DNA from: an uncultured Anaerolineae bacterium
GTDB taxonomy: Bacteria > Chloroflexota > Anaerolineae > Anaerolineales > UBA4823
Assembly: GCA_937129505.1 (NCBI GenBank)
Contig: CAKZNJ010000363.1
Coordinates: forward strand, 1 to 9,152
Reading direction: 5' to 3'
DNA: 9,152 nucleotides
Shown: one piece after another, positions 1-6,871 of the stretch
How positions within the stretch are numbered: position 1 is the stretch's first letter
How the letters are laid out: the number at the start of each line of letters is the position of its first letter
Program-made: the position numbers and the translations under genes
Notes under the pieces: generated by a model
What the model saw: only the letters and a program-made list of their open reading frames with translations
Told to the model about the DNA's origin: nothing
The model's database searches: none

Positions 1-1678
1 CGATATTGTAGATGCTCGTTACCGCTACATTGGCAGCGGCGAAGCTCCTTCAACAGTTCAAGCCCCTTATCATGATCTCACTGAGGGGGTTCACCAAGCA
101 ATCGATCGGTTACAGCAGATCACTGGCCGAAATTTACTTGACGCCGAGGCAAAGCTTATTGTCCCCTCTCAGGCAGACGGCAGTGGCGTCGATTTGGTCG
201 TTGCGACTGTGTCTGCTGGCCCGCCTTTAAAAGTTATTCTCGTCGGCTTACTAATGGATGTCTCTCTTGAGAGTGCAGCGAACCTATCGTCTACCATCTA
301 CGCCCAGGTTATCGAACAAATTCACCTTGGCGATCAGAGGAAGTTACAGGATCGCCTGAATTTGATCCTCCATTCTCAACCCGATCTCGTTGTCGTTGCG
401 GGGGGAACCGAGGGGGGAGCAGGGCGTGCGGTGATGCAGATGCTCGAAGCCGTAGGATTGGCAGCATTATTGAGCAATGATGAGCATCGCCCCTATATTT
501 TGTACGTCGGAAACTCAGCGATCAAAGAGCAAGTAAAAAGCACCTTAGGCTCAATCGGTTCGCTCGTTTTATCCGCTAATATCCGGCCTGCGTTGGAGGT
601 TGAAAATTTAGAAGCCGCCAAGTTGGACTTATTGAGGGTCTACCGCCAAATCCGAAGTGCAAAAATGCCGGGTTTCTTTGATCTCGATCAATTGTCTAAT
701 GGAGGGGTTATTACCCCATCGTTCGGCTGGGAACGAGTAGTGCGCATGTTGAGTAAATCCTACGATCAACGCAAAGGTGTAATGGGGGTTGACATTGGTG
801 CGTCGGCGACGATCCTTGCTGTAAGTTTGGGGGGAGAAGCGACCGTTGGGGTTTTTCCCCAGTATGGTTTAGCCAACCCACACTTGCGCAACTTAGAGAA
901 AGTCAATCTGAGTGAGCTTTCCTACTGGCTGACCTTTGATATTTCACCCCAGACGCTAAAGAACACCTTAATAACCAAACAGGCTTATCCGGCTAGCTTG
1001 CCGATGAACGAGGAGGAATTGGAGATTGAGTTAGCGTTGGGACGGCTGATGTTGCAATATAGCTTAAGAGAAATGCGTAAGCGGTTGAAAAATTTTGGGG
1101 GTGGTGGATTGCCGATTCTTCCACCCATGGAGCCGATTCTGGCGGCGGGGAGCATCTTAACCCGTGCCCCCCGGTGGTCGCAAGCCGCAATGGTTTTACT
1201 AGATGGATTGCAACCGAACCGCATTACGACTCTCGTCCTCGACCAGCATCACATCATTGCCTCCTTAGGCGGGGCAGCAGCACTTAACCCCGTCTTAGCT
1301 GTTCAAGCCATGGACTTTGGCACCTTGTTTAGTCTGGCTTCTGTGATCGCCCCTGTGGGACAGGCACGGGCAGGTACCGTAATTATGAGAGCTAAATTGA
1401 TTCATGAAGATGGCAGAGAAGAAAAAATCGATGTGCGCTATGGATCTTTATATCGCATCCCCTTGCCTTTCGGTAAAACCCTGCAAATGCATTTACAACC
1501 CCTTCACGGTTTCGATCTTGGAATGGGAGGCGCCGGTGTGGGTGGAAAAGTTCGTCTAGCGGGAAGCGCTTTGGGGGTGATCATTGATGCTCGCGGCCGC
1601 CCGCTGCCGTTGATTCGAGATGTCAAGCGGCGCCAAGAATGGATGAGAAAAAATTTGGCGGTTTTGGAGAGTCGATGA
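1..1678 (+). CDS. Glutamate mutase L (MutL)-like ASKHA ATPase, partial (5' end outside window)
   Basis: The reading frame is open from base 2 to the TGA at 1676-1678 and shows 558 residues. An internal TTG at 194 is not the start, because homologous sequence continues upstream of it in the same frame (DARYRYIGSGEAPSTV, then a TEGV motif). The order of motifs matches the MutL family (actin/Hsp70-like ATPase fold): a GEAPSTV segment, ATVSAGPPLKV near visible residue 68, VVVAGGTEGG near 130-139, a VGN segment, and a second phosphate-binding motif GVDIGASATI near 262-271. The C-terminal end carries a conserved-looking GVIIDARGRPLPL stretch near residue 530. Named members of this family accompany coenzyme-B12-dependent glutamate mutase, but no mutase subunit gene is visible here, so the true role is unknown. 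It is not the DNA mismatch-repair MutL. The next gene begins 38 bases downstream on the same strand, suggesting an operon. The missing N-terminus should hold the first phosphate motif. Confidence 0.85.
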   Translation, partial: DIVDARYRYIGSGEAPSTVQAPYHDLTEGVHQAIDRLQQITGRNLLDAEAKLIVPSQADGSGVDLVVATVSAGPPLKVILVGLLMDVSLESAANLSSTIYAQVIEQIHLGDQRKLQDRLNLILHSQPDLVVVAGGTEGGAGRAVMQMLEAVGLAALLSNDEHRPYILYVGNSAIKEQVKSTLGSIGSLVLSANIRPALEVENLEAAKLDLLRVYRQIRSAKMPGFFDLDQLSNGGVITPSFGWERVVRMLSKSYDQRKGVMGVDIGASATILAVSLGGEATVGVFPQYGLANPHLRNLEKVNLSELSYWLTFDISPQTLKNTLITKQAYPASLPMNEEELEIELALGRLMLQYSLREMRKRLKNFGGGGLPILPPMEPILAAGSILTRAPRWSQAAMVLLDGLQPNRITTLVLDQHHIIASLGGAAALNPVLAVQAMDFGTLFSLASVIAPVGQARAGTVIMRAKLIHEDGREEKIDVRYGSLYRIPLPFGKTLQMHLQPLHGFDLGMGGAGVGGKVRLAGSALGVIIDARGRPLPLIRDVKRRQEWMRKNLAVLESR

Positions 1679-1716
1679 TGGCATCCTTCTTGCATGGCAA
1701 GATACGAGGTTAATCC

Positions 1717-2778
1717 ATGATGCAGTTCGCAGTGACGCACTACCAGCCTTTGACAACTATTCGGCGTGAACGCCTTTTACCCCTTGGCGGGAAAATACTA
1801 GCTCGTAAGGGTCAAAAGGTCAAATCCACCGATATCCTCGCTGAATGTGACCTTACACCTCAGTTTATTGTCGTGGAATACGCTCGTGGTTTGGGACTAT
1901 CGCCTCAGGATGCGGATGAATATGTCCAAGTCAAGGTCGGCATGGATGTCGAGCAAAATGACGTGATCGCCGGTCCTGTAGGTTTAATGAAACGGCTAGT
2001 TCGATCGCCTCATCCTGGTCGGGTGGTGCTAATAGGGGACGGCCAGTTGCTTTTGCGACGAAAATCTGATCCCTTTTATCTTCAAGCAGGCTTCGAGGGA
2101 ACCGTTGTGGAACTCATTGCTGATCGCGGGGTTATCCTTCAAACCGTGGGAGTTTTGGCACAAGGGGTTTGGGGAAACGGACGGACAGCAAGTGGCATCC
2201 TGGTGACGGTTTTGGAGCAACCTGAAGAAGAATTGACCGACAAACATTTTGACCAGAGGACACAGAATGCCATTGTTCTTGGCAGTTATGTGACCAAAGC
2301 CGCTGCGTTGGAAAAGGCTGCTGCTGTGCCTGTTCGGGGTTTGGTTTTGGGAGGTTTGGAAGGTTCGCTGGTTGGAATGGCGGAGCAAATGCCTTATCCC
2401 ATCTTGGTGCTAGATGGGTTTGGCTCTTATCCCATGAATCCGTTTGCTTACCCAATTTTGGCTACGAACGAGAGGCGAGAAGCGTATATCAACGCTGAAA
2501 AATGGGATACCTATCAAGGAAAAAGGCCAGAAATCATTATCCCCCTTCCACTGGAAGATTATCCTACCGAAACTCGTGAGACAGCGGAGCTGAGCCCAGG
2601 CGCGACTGTCCGAATCTGCCGCTCTCCCTTTTGTGGAAGAGTTGGGAAAATTGAACGGCTGCTAACGGGCAAGGTGATTTTGCCCAATGGATTATCCACC
2701 CAAGCGGCTGAAGTCCGCTTAGCGGATAATGAATTGGTCCTTTCGCCATTCGTCAACTTGGAGATTCTTGAAACATAA
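1717..2778 (+). CDS. Conserved hypothetical protein with barrel-sandwich-like and KOW-like segments
   Basis: 353 residues, starting at ATG 1717 (an ATG-ATG pair) with GAGGT at 1706-1710, six bases upstream. I do not recognise a named family. Residues about 20-45 (GGKILARKGQKVKSTDILAE) resemble half of a barrel-sandwich hybrid fold (lipoyl/biotinyl or RNA polymerase beta-prime type). A second similar unit lies at about 73-115, with GMDVEQNDVIAG followed by SPHPGRVVLIGDGQLLL. Residues 136-160 (DRGVILQTVG, then QGVWGNGRTASG) begin a middle domain that ends with a strand-turn pattern VLGGLEGSLVG and VLDGFGSYPM near 210-240. The C-terminus, about 294-350 (GATVRICRSPFCGRVGKIER), looks like a KOW/NusG-type small barrel. 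There is no signal peptide or membrane helix, so it is probably cytoplasmic. It lies between the MutL-like ATPase and the LPATG protein in what looks like one transcription unit. The domain assignments are inference from pattern only. Confidence 0.8.
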   Translation: MMQFAVTHYQPLTTIRRERLLPLGGKILARKGQKVKSTDILAECDLTPQFIVVEYARGLGLSPQDADEYVQVKVGMDVEQNDVIAGPVGLMKRLVRSPHPGRVVLIGDGQLLLRRKSDPFYLQAGFEGTVVELIADRGVILQTVGVLAQGVWGNGRTASGILVTVLEQPEEELTDKHFDQRTQNAIVLGSYVTKAAALEKAAAVPVRGLVLGGLEGSLVGMAEQMPYPILVLDGFGSYPMNPFAYPILATNERREAYINAEKWDTYQGKRPEIIIPLPLEDYPTETRETAELSPGATVRICRSPFCGRVGKIERLLTGKVILPNGLSTQAAEVRLADNELVLSPFVNLEILET

Positions 2779-2805
2779 GAAGCGACCAAGATTCTTAGCC
2801 TCAAT

Positions 2806-2812
2806 AAGGAGG
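2806..2812 (+). promoter_or_regulatory. Strong Shine-Dalgarno site of the LPATG protein gene
   Basis: AAGGAGG, eight bases before ATG 2821, is a full-strength anti-16S match. The preceding gene in the block has only GAGGT. This suggests the surface protein is made in higher amounts than the gene upstream of it on the same transcript. Confidence 0.8.
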
Positions 2813-2820
2813 AGAAAGCT

Positions 2821-3387
2821 ATGACGTTTGAAGAAATTAACTTGGATACCAACATGGACGGAGCGCCTCCGCCAGAGGAACGTTCAAATCGGGCTTTTAT
2901 CGTTATTGCAATCGGTTTGATCGCGTTGGCGTTGATCGTGGTGGCTTGCTTGGCAGCTTATGCCCTCTATTTTGTCCCCCGCCAACGGCAAAATCAAGCC
3001 AATCAAGTAGCTACGGTAAATGCCCAAAATACGGAGATCGCAAAGAGCATTCTTGCCACAACGATTGCCGAAGCCTTTACCCCTACCCCGGCAGTCACGG
3101 CCACCAACACACCAGAGCCTGTGCAACCAACCGATACCCCGGTTGTCATTATCCCGACCAATACGCTTGTTCCAACCGGTGATCCGCGTACTGCCACTGT
3201 CGCCGCTCTCTACACCCAAGCGGCACAAGCAACGATGCCCAGCGTCCGGACACCGACGCCGACATCAACTGCTTTGCCCGCAACCGGGTTTGCCGATGAA
3301 GTAGGCGCACCAACTTTGCTTGGCTTGGCGGTTTTATTATTGGTGGTGATCTTTATGGCGCGTCGATTGCGCAGTTCGACCGGTTAA
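2821..3387 (+). CDS. Membrane-anchored Pro/Thr-rich surface protein with LPATG sorting-like tail
   Basis: 188 residues; ATG at 2821 follows a near-perfect AAGGAGG (2806-2812) by eight bases, the strongest ribosome-binding site in the window. Visible layout: an acidic N-terminus (1-24), a transmembrane helix at about 25-52, a Gln/Asn/Ala-rich stretch, a low-complexity Thr/Pro linker at about 86-152 (TPTPAVTATNTPEP and similar), then LPATG at 152-156, a hydrophobic helix at about 164-180 and a basic tail (ARRLRSS). The last part is the tripartite pattern of a sortase sorting signal. The N-terminal helix lacks an obvious cleavage site, so the protein may be a two-pass membrane protein whose linker is outside the cell. 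The linker is a likely O-glycosylation or spacer region, but no folded functional domain is visible. It is the third gene of the probable operon, 42 bases after the preceding stop. No sortase gene is in the window. Confidence 0.82.
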   Translation: MTFEEINLDTNMDGAPPPEERSNRAFIVIAIGLIALALIVVACLAAYALYFVPRQRQNQANQVATVNAQNTEIAKSILATTIAEAFTPTPAVTATNTPEPVQPTDTPVVIIPTNTLVPTGDPRTATVAALYTQAAQATMPSVRTPTPTSTALPATGFADEVGAPTLLGLAVLLLVVIFMARRLRSSTG

Positions 3388-3401
3388 GTGGACGGCTGTA
3401 G

Positions 3402-3430
3402 GGGGTAGAGGCTATGCAAACCTTTACCCC
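3402..3430. terminator. Hairpin between convergent genes (possible bidirectional terminator)
   Basis: GGGGTAGAGG (3402-3411) pairs with CCTTTACCCC (3421-3430) over ten base pairs with one G-U wobble and a nine-base loop. It lies 14 bases after the stop of the LPATG gene and 7 bases past the stop of the convergent mutase gene, the expected place for a shared terminator. No T-run follows on either strand, so it may act as a transcript-end stabiliser or a weak terminator rather than a classical intrinsic one. Confidence 0.5.
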
Positions 3431-3437
3431 GCTGAGA

Positions 3438-4898
3438 TCAACCCGCTTTGGCGGCAATCTCCTTCCCAAAATCGATGAGAGCTTCCATCACCTCGGCAGA
3501 GCGTCCTTCTGTATAAACGCGCAGCACTGGTTCGGTCCCGGAAGGACGAATGAGCAGCCAGGATCCGTCTTCCAAAATGTATTTGATTCCGTCAAGGGAG
3601 CCGATTTCTGCTACTGGAAAGCCTCCGATCTTCGCCGGCTTGTTGTCGAGCAAAGTCTGCTTCATTTTATCTTTTGAGACAGGTCGGTTTAACGTTAAGT
3701 CCAATCGTTTATAGTAGGATGGACCTGCCTCCTGCACTAATTGATCTACCAGTTCAGATAAGGGACGGCGCCATTTTGCGACAATCTCGATCAAAAGCAA
3801 CCCCATGAGAATGCCATCCCCTTCAGGGATGTGGCCGCGAATAGACATCCCTCCCGACTCTTCACCACCGATGAGGATGTCTTCTTTGAGCATGTACTCG
3901 GCAATATAGTTAAACCCCACGGGGGTTTCGTAAACGCTTAAGCCATACTGGCGCGCGAGGCGGTCGATCATGCAGGTCGTCGAGACCGTGCGAACCACCG
4001 CCCCTCGCCAACCGCGTTCTTCAACCAGATATTTTAGAGCGAGGGCCATAATTTTGTGGGGATCGATGAAGCGTCCCTCTTCGTCCATTGCTCCAATACG
4101 GTCGGCGTCTCCATCAGTCGCAAGGCCGAAATCCCCCATGTGGGTACTGATCGCCCCTGCCAGTGCGCCGAGGTGCTTACGGATGGGTTCAGGGTGAATT
4201 CCCCCGAAGCCAGGATTCATCTCGCCGCGAATCTCTTGTACTTCGCAGCCACTGCCTTGCAGGAAGCCCTTGATTACCCCGCGGCCGCTTCCGTACATCG
4301 AGTCCACCACAACCCGTTGGGGGTTTTCAGCAATTGCATCGAAATCAATTAAGGTGCGTAGATGTTCTCCATAGGCAGGGATGGGATTGATGCGTTGGAT
4401 CAGCCCATTTTGGCGGGCAGTCTCGAAATCCATCAGATTTGGGCCGCGAGCTCGCTCCTCGTTGTGGTTCAGAAAGACCTCTACTTTGCGACATTGTTCC
4501 GCTGTTGCTGAACCCCCGTAATACGCTTTGAGTTTCACGCCGTTGTAGCGCGGGGCGTTGTGCGAAGCGGTAATCATAATCCCCGCAATCGCTCCGAGAT
4601 GGCGTACGGCATAGGAAATGGCGGGGGTCGGGGCGTCGGACTGAGCTAAATTGACCCGAAAGCCATTGGCAGCCAGTACTCGGGCAACATCGGCAGCATA
4701 GCGATCGGAGAGAAAACGGGTATCAAAACCGATGACGACCGTTTGCTTATTTTCCGCTTGTAGCTCTTCAAAGCCATTTTCCCACGAGCCAGAAGCAATC
4801 GCATCCGCAATTGCTTGAGCAACGTTACGGAGATTGTGAAAGGTAAAGGTATCAGAGATTACAGCACGCCAGCCATCTGTGCCAAAATTAATGGGCAT
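3438..4898 (-). CDS. Phosphoglucomutase/phosphomannomutase family protein
   Basis: 486 residues, the usual full length of alpha-D-phosphohexomutases. These enzymes interconvert hexose 1- and 6-phosphates through a phosphoserine, supplying sugar-nucleotide synthesis in the cytoplasm. All four domain signatures are present: active-site TASHN at 110-114 with Ser112 as the phosphorylated residue; metal-binding DGDADR at 262-267; sugar-binding GGEESGG at 344-350; and phosphate-binding RPSGTEP at 451-457. The N-terminus (FGTDGWRA) is typical, and ATG 4896-4898 has AAGGAG (complement of 4905-4910) six bases upstream. One small variation is Ala at 115, where many relatives have Pro after TASHN. The sequence does not decide between glucose, mannose and glucosamine phosphates. 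It is transcribed alone, convergent with the LPATG operon and divergent from the cyclic-nucleotide-binding membrane protein. Confidence 0.95.
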   Translation of the reverse strand: MPINFGTDGWRAVISDTFTFHNLRNVAQAIADAIASGSWENGFEELQAENKQTVVIGFDTRFLSDRYAADVARVLAANGFRVNLAQSDAPTPAISYAVRHLGAIAGIMITASHNAPRYNGVKLKAYYGGSATAEQCRKVEVFLNHNEERARGPNLMDFETARQNGLIQRINPIPAYGEHLRTLIDFDAIAENPQRVVVDSMYGSGRGVIKGFLQGSGCEVQEIRGEMNPGFGGIHPEPIRKHLGALAGAISTHMGDFGLATDGDADRIGAMDEEGRFIDPHKIMALALKYLVEERGWRGAVVRTVSTTCMIDRLARQYGLSVYETPVGFNYIAEYMLKEDILIGGEESGGMSIRGHIPEGDGILMGLLLIEIVAKWRRPLSELVDQLVQEAGPSYYKRLDLTLNRPVSKDKMKQTLLDNKPAKIGGFPVAEIGSLDGIKYILEDGSWLLIRPSGTEPVLRVYTEGRSAEVMEALIDFGKEIAAKAG

Positions 4899-4982
4899 CC
4901 ATTACTCCTTTTTTAAAGATATCGAGTCAACCAAATTCCCCAGCCACAATGACTATTTTCGAGCCTTCAGAACGAAAGAGAC

Positions 4983-4998
4983 GCCCCAAATTTTATCA
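4983..4998 (-). promoter_or_regulatory. Putative extended -10 promoter for the phosphohexomutase gene
   Basis: On the - strand TGATAAAAT (complement of 4990-4998) fits the extended -10 pattern TGnTAnAAT. Transcription would start near 4983 and give a leader of about 85 bases containing the AAGGAG ribosome-binding site. No convincing -35 hexamer is visible at the correct distance, as is common for extended -10 promoters. Pattern-based only. Confidence 0.45.
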
Positions 4999-5112
4999 TC
5001 GAATGGTGTTTTTCTTGCATCGTCTTTCTAAAAAAAGACAACTCACTTAGGTTTATACATGGGACGCACAAATTCTTTAGGCGAGTTGGATATAGAAGTT
5101 TTAAATTATTCA

Positions 5113-5121
5113 TGCTAGAAT
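5113..5121 (+). promoter_or_regulatory. Putative extended -10 promoter giving a leaderless mRNA
   Basis: TGCTAGAAT (5113-5121) fits the extended -10 pattern. With the normal distance of about seven bases, transcription would begin at about 5128, which is the first base of the ATG of the gene. There is no Shine-Dalgarno sequence before this ATG, consistent with a leaderless message. No good -35 box is present; TTGGAT at 5086-5091 is 24 bases away, too far. Confidence 0.45.
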
Positions 5122-5127
5122 GAAACA

Positions 5128-6834
5128 ATGATGGAAGGTTATATCTCCGAGACGGTTGCATTACTTCGCCAAATGGCGATTTTTCAAGGAATTGATGATG
5201 CCCGTTTGGCGGAGTTAGAGAGTTTTTTGGGACGCGTCAATGTGAAGAAGGGGGACCTTATTGTTCAGGAAGGTAGCCCTGGTGATTTTTTCTATATTAT
5301 TTACTCTGGCCGCTTGCTGGTGTGGCATGAGACGCCCTTAGGCAACCAAGAAGTCGCAACCTTAATCCGCGGTGACTATTTTGGCGAGGAAGCTTTACTG
5401 TTTGGACAACCCCGCCTTGCGAATGTGTCTGCGTTACAAGACAGTGAACTTTTGGTGGTTGATCAGGAGAAGTTTCAGCAGATGCTCTCCTTGTATCCTT
5501 CCTTGCGAGTAAGCTTTGCTGTGACCGCTGAAAGCCGTCATCTTGCAGAAAAAGAGCACTTTGATTGGCTCGGTAAAGACGAAGCTGTCTATTTGATCAC
5601 CCGTAAACATGAATTGTTTCTTTGGCGTTCTCTAATTTTGCCGATCGTGGTTGTACTCTTGGGCATCCCCTTTACCGTGTGGGGGATGATGATGGGGAGT
5701 GTTTTTCTCCAGCATGTCCTTTTGGTATTAGGAGGGCTATTCATCGGGGGTGGTGTTCTATGGGGGATTTGGAATTGGATCGATTGGGGCAATGACTACT
5801 ATATCATCACCAATCAAAGGGTAGTCTGGCTGGAGAACGTGATTGGAATTTACTCCAGCCGTCGCGAAGCGCCGCTGACAACCATTTTAGCTGTCAATAA
5901 ACTCACTACCCAAATTGGGCGCATTTTTAACTACGGCACGATTGATGTGCGCACCTATACTGGAGCCATCGTAATGCACAATATGGCTAATCCGGATTTG
6001 TTCGAGGCGTTCTTGCGGGGTCATCGCGAACGGGCGCAAAAGCGCTCCCTCGAACAAGAGAGAGACGCGATGCGAGATGCTCTGAGGACAAGGCTTTTGA
6101 TGCAGGAAGGGGGGAAAATCCCCCTCGCAAACCAGCCACCTTCCAAGCTACCATCTCCAATAAAGTCCTTGCCAACTCCCGCCGAGCAGCGAACGAAAGC
6201 CTTCAAAGAGATGATCAAAACGTTTTTTATGATGCGCTATGAAAGCCAAGGGGTCATTACCTATCGGAAACATTGGTTGGTTCTCGTCCGAAAAACCCTC
6301 CAGCCTTCCTTAGCATTACTGGCACTGCTAGGTTTTACCGCTTATTTGGTTTACCGCCTAGCTATCCAAAGGGAAGGTTTTTTACTTTCTGGGTTGTCCT
6401 GGGCGATGCTTTTGTTCTTAGCCTTTATAGGGGTGGGATTGTGGTGGCTTTATCATTTTTTGGATTGGAGCAATGATATCTACCAATTAACAACGGAACA
6501 GATTCTGGATATTGAGAAAAAACCCTTGGGCAGAGAGGACAAGAAAACAGCTTCTTTGGACTCAATACTCAGCGTTGAGCATGACCGCAAGGGGATCATC
6601 CGCTTATTGTTCAACTACGGGGACGTCATTGTGAATGTCGGTCAGACGCAGTTTACCTTTGATGGCGTTGCAAATCCCGATCAGGTGCATCAAGATATTC
6701 GCGCGCAGATGGAAGCGAGAGCACGTAAAAAGCGTGAACGCGAATTAGCCCAAGAGAGAGAACGCATGATGGAATGGCTATCTGTGTACCATGAAGAAGA
6801 GAAACACCTGCGCCAGCAAGGTCACAAGGGGTGA
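5128..6834 (+). CDS. Cyclic-nucleotide-binding membrane protein with two tandem bacterial PH-like domains
   Basis: 568 residues. Residues about 14-135 form a cyclic-nucleotide-binding domain (IFQGIDDARL; VQEGSPGDFFYIIYSG; phosphate cassette FGEEALLFGQPRLANV at 85-100 with Glu87 and Arg96). Next comes a unit of about 145 residues, present twice: a lead-in (LITRKHELFLWR / VITYRKHWLVLVRK), two membrane helices (about 168-190 and 195-217; about 391-411 and 421-445), an IDWGNDYY / LDWSNDIY motif, then a beta-rich bacterial PH-like domain containing FNYG (267-270; 495-498) and ANPD (287-290; 515-518). The repeats are offset by about 228 residues. Charged, probably helical segments (about 298-325 and 527-560) and a Pro-rich linker (333-352) complete it. 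The binding and PH-like domains are predicted to be cytoplasmic. The likely role is sensing a cyclic nucleotide or lipid state at the membrane, but this is inference. No effector enzyme domain is visible. The start at 5128 or 5131 is supported by the domain edge, not by a ribosome site. Confidence 0.88.
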   Translation: MMEGYISETVALLRQMAIFQGIDDARLAELESFLGRVNVKKGDLIVQEGSPGDFFYIIYSGRLLVWHETPLGNQEVATLIRGDYFGEEALLFGQPRLANVSALQDSELLVVDQEKFQQMLSLYPSLRVSFAVTAESRHLAEKEHFDWLGKDEAVYLITRKHELFLWRSLILPIVVVLLGIPFTVWGMMMGSVFLQHVLLVLGGLFIGGGVLWGIWNWIDWGNDYYIITNQRVVWLENVIGIYSSRREAPLTTILAVNKLTTQIGRIFNYGTIDVRTYTGAIVMHNMANPDLFEAFLRGHRERAQKRSLEQERDAMRDALRTRLLMQEGGKIPLANQPPSKLPSPIKSLPTPAEQRTKAFKEMIKTFFMMRYESQGVITYRKHWLVLVRKTLQPSLALLALLGFTAYLVYRLAIQREGFLLSGLSWAMLLFLAFIGVGLWWLYHFLDWSNDIYQLTTEQILDIEKKPLGREDKKTASLDSILSVEHDRKGIIRLLFNYGDVIVNVGQTQFTFDGVANPDQVHQDIRAQMEARARKKRERELAQERERMMEWLSVYHEEEKHLRQQGHKG

Positions 6835-6871
6835 TCCTGGTATTGGTTGCCTCTGTTGATTTGAAAAGCGA

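Noticed and set aside
194..196. TTG at 194 as start of the MutL-like gene
   Set aside because: The frame is open to the window edge and shows family sequence upstream of it, so the true start lies outside the window.
12..230. Open frame of 72 codons at the left edge (+ strand)
   Set aside because: It overlaps the MutL-like gene in another frame; the frame starting at base 2 carries the family motifs (GEAPSTV, ATVSAGPP) and runs on into the long gene.
2938..2949. Lipobox-like VVAC at residues 40-43 of the LPATG protein
   Set aside because: The Cys is followed by further strongly hydrophobic residues rather than a polar mature start, so it fits the middle of a membrane helix better than a lipoprotein signal.
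3414..3677. 87-codon + strand frame opposite the end of the phosphohexomutase gene
   Set aside because: It is antisense to the conserved C-terminal phosphate-binding region and has no ribosome site or recognisable features.
5022..5039. Six-pair hairpin GTCTTT / AAAGAC in the divergent intergenic region
   Set aside because: Short, AT-rich and not next to the end of any gene; likely chance.
4967..5161. 64-codon - strand frame in the divergent promoter region
   Set aside because: It overlaps the start of the cyclic-nucleotide-binding protein gene and both candidate promoters, with no ribosome-binding site and no recognisable sequence.
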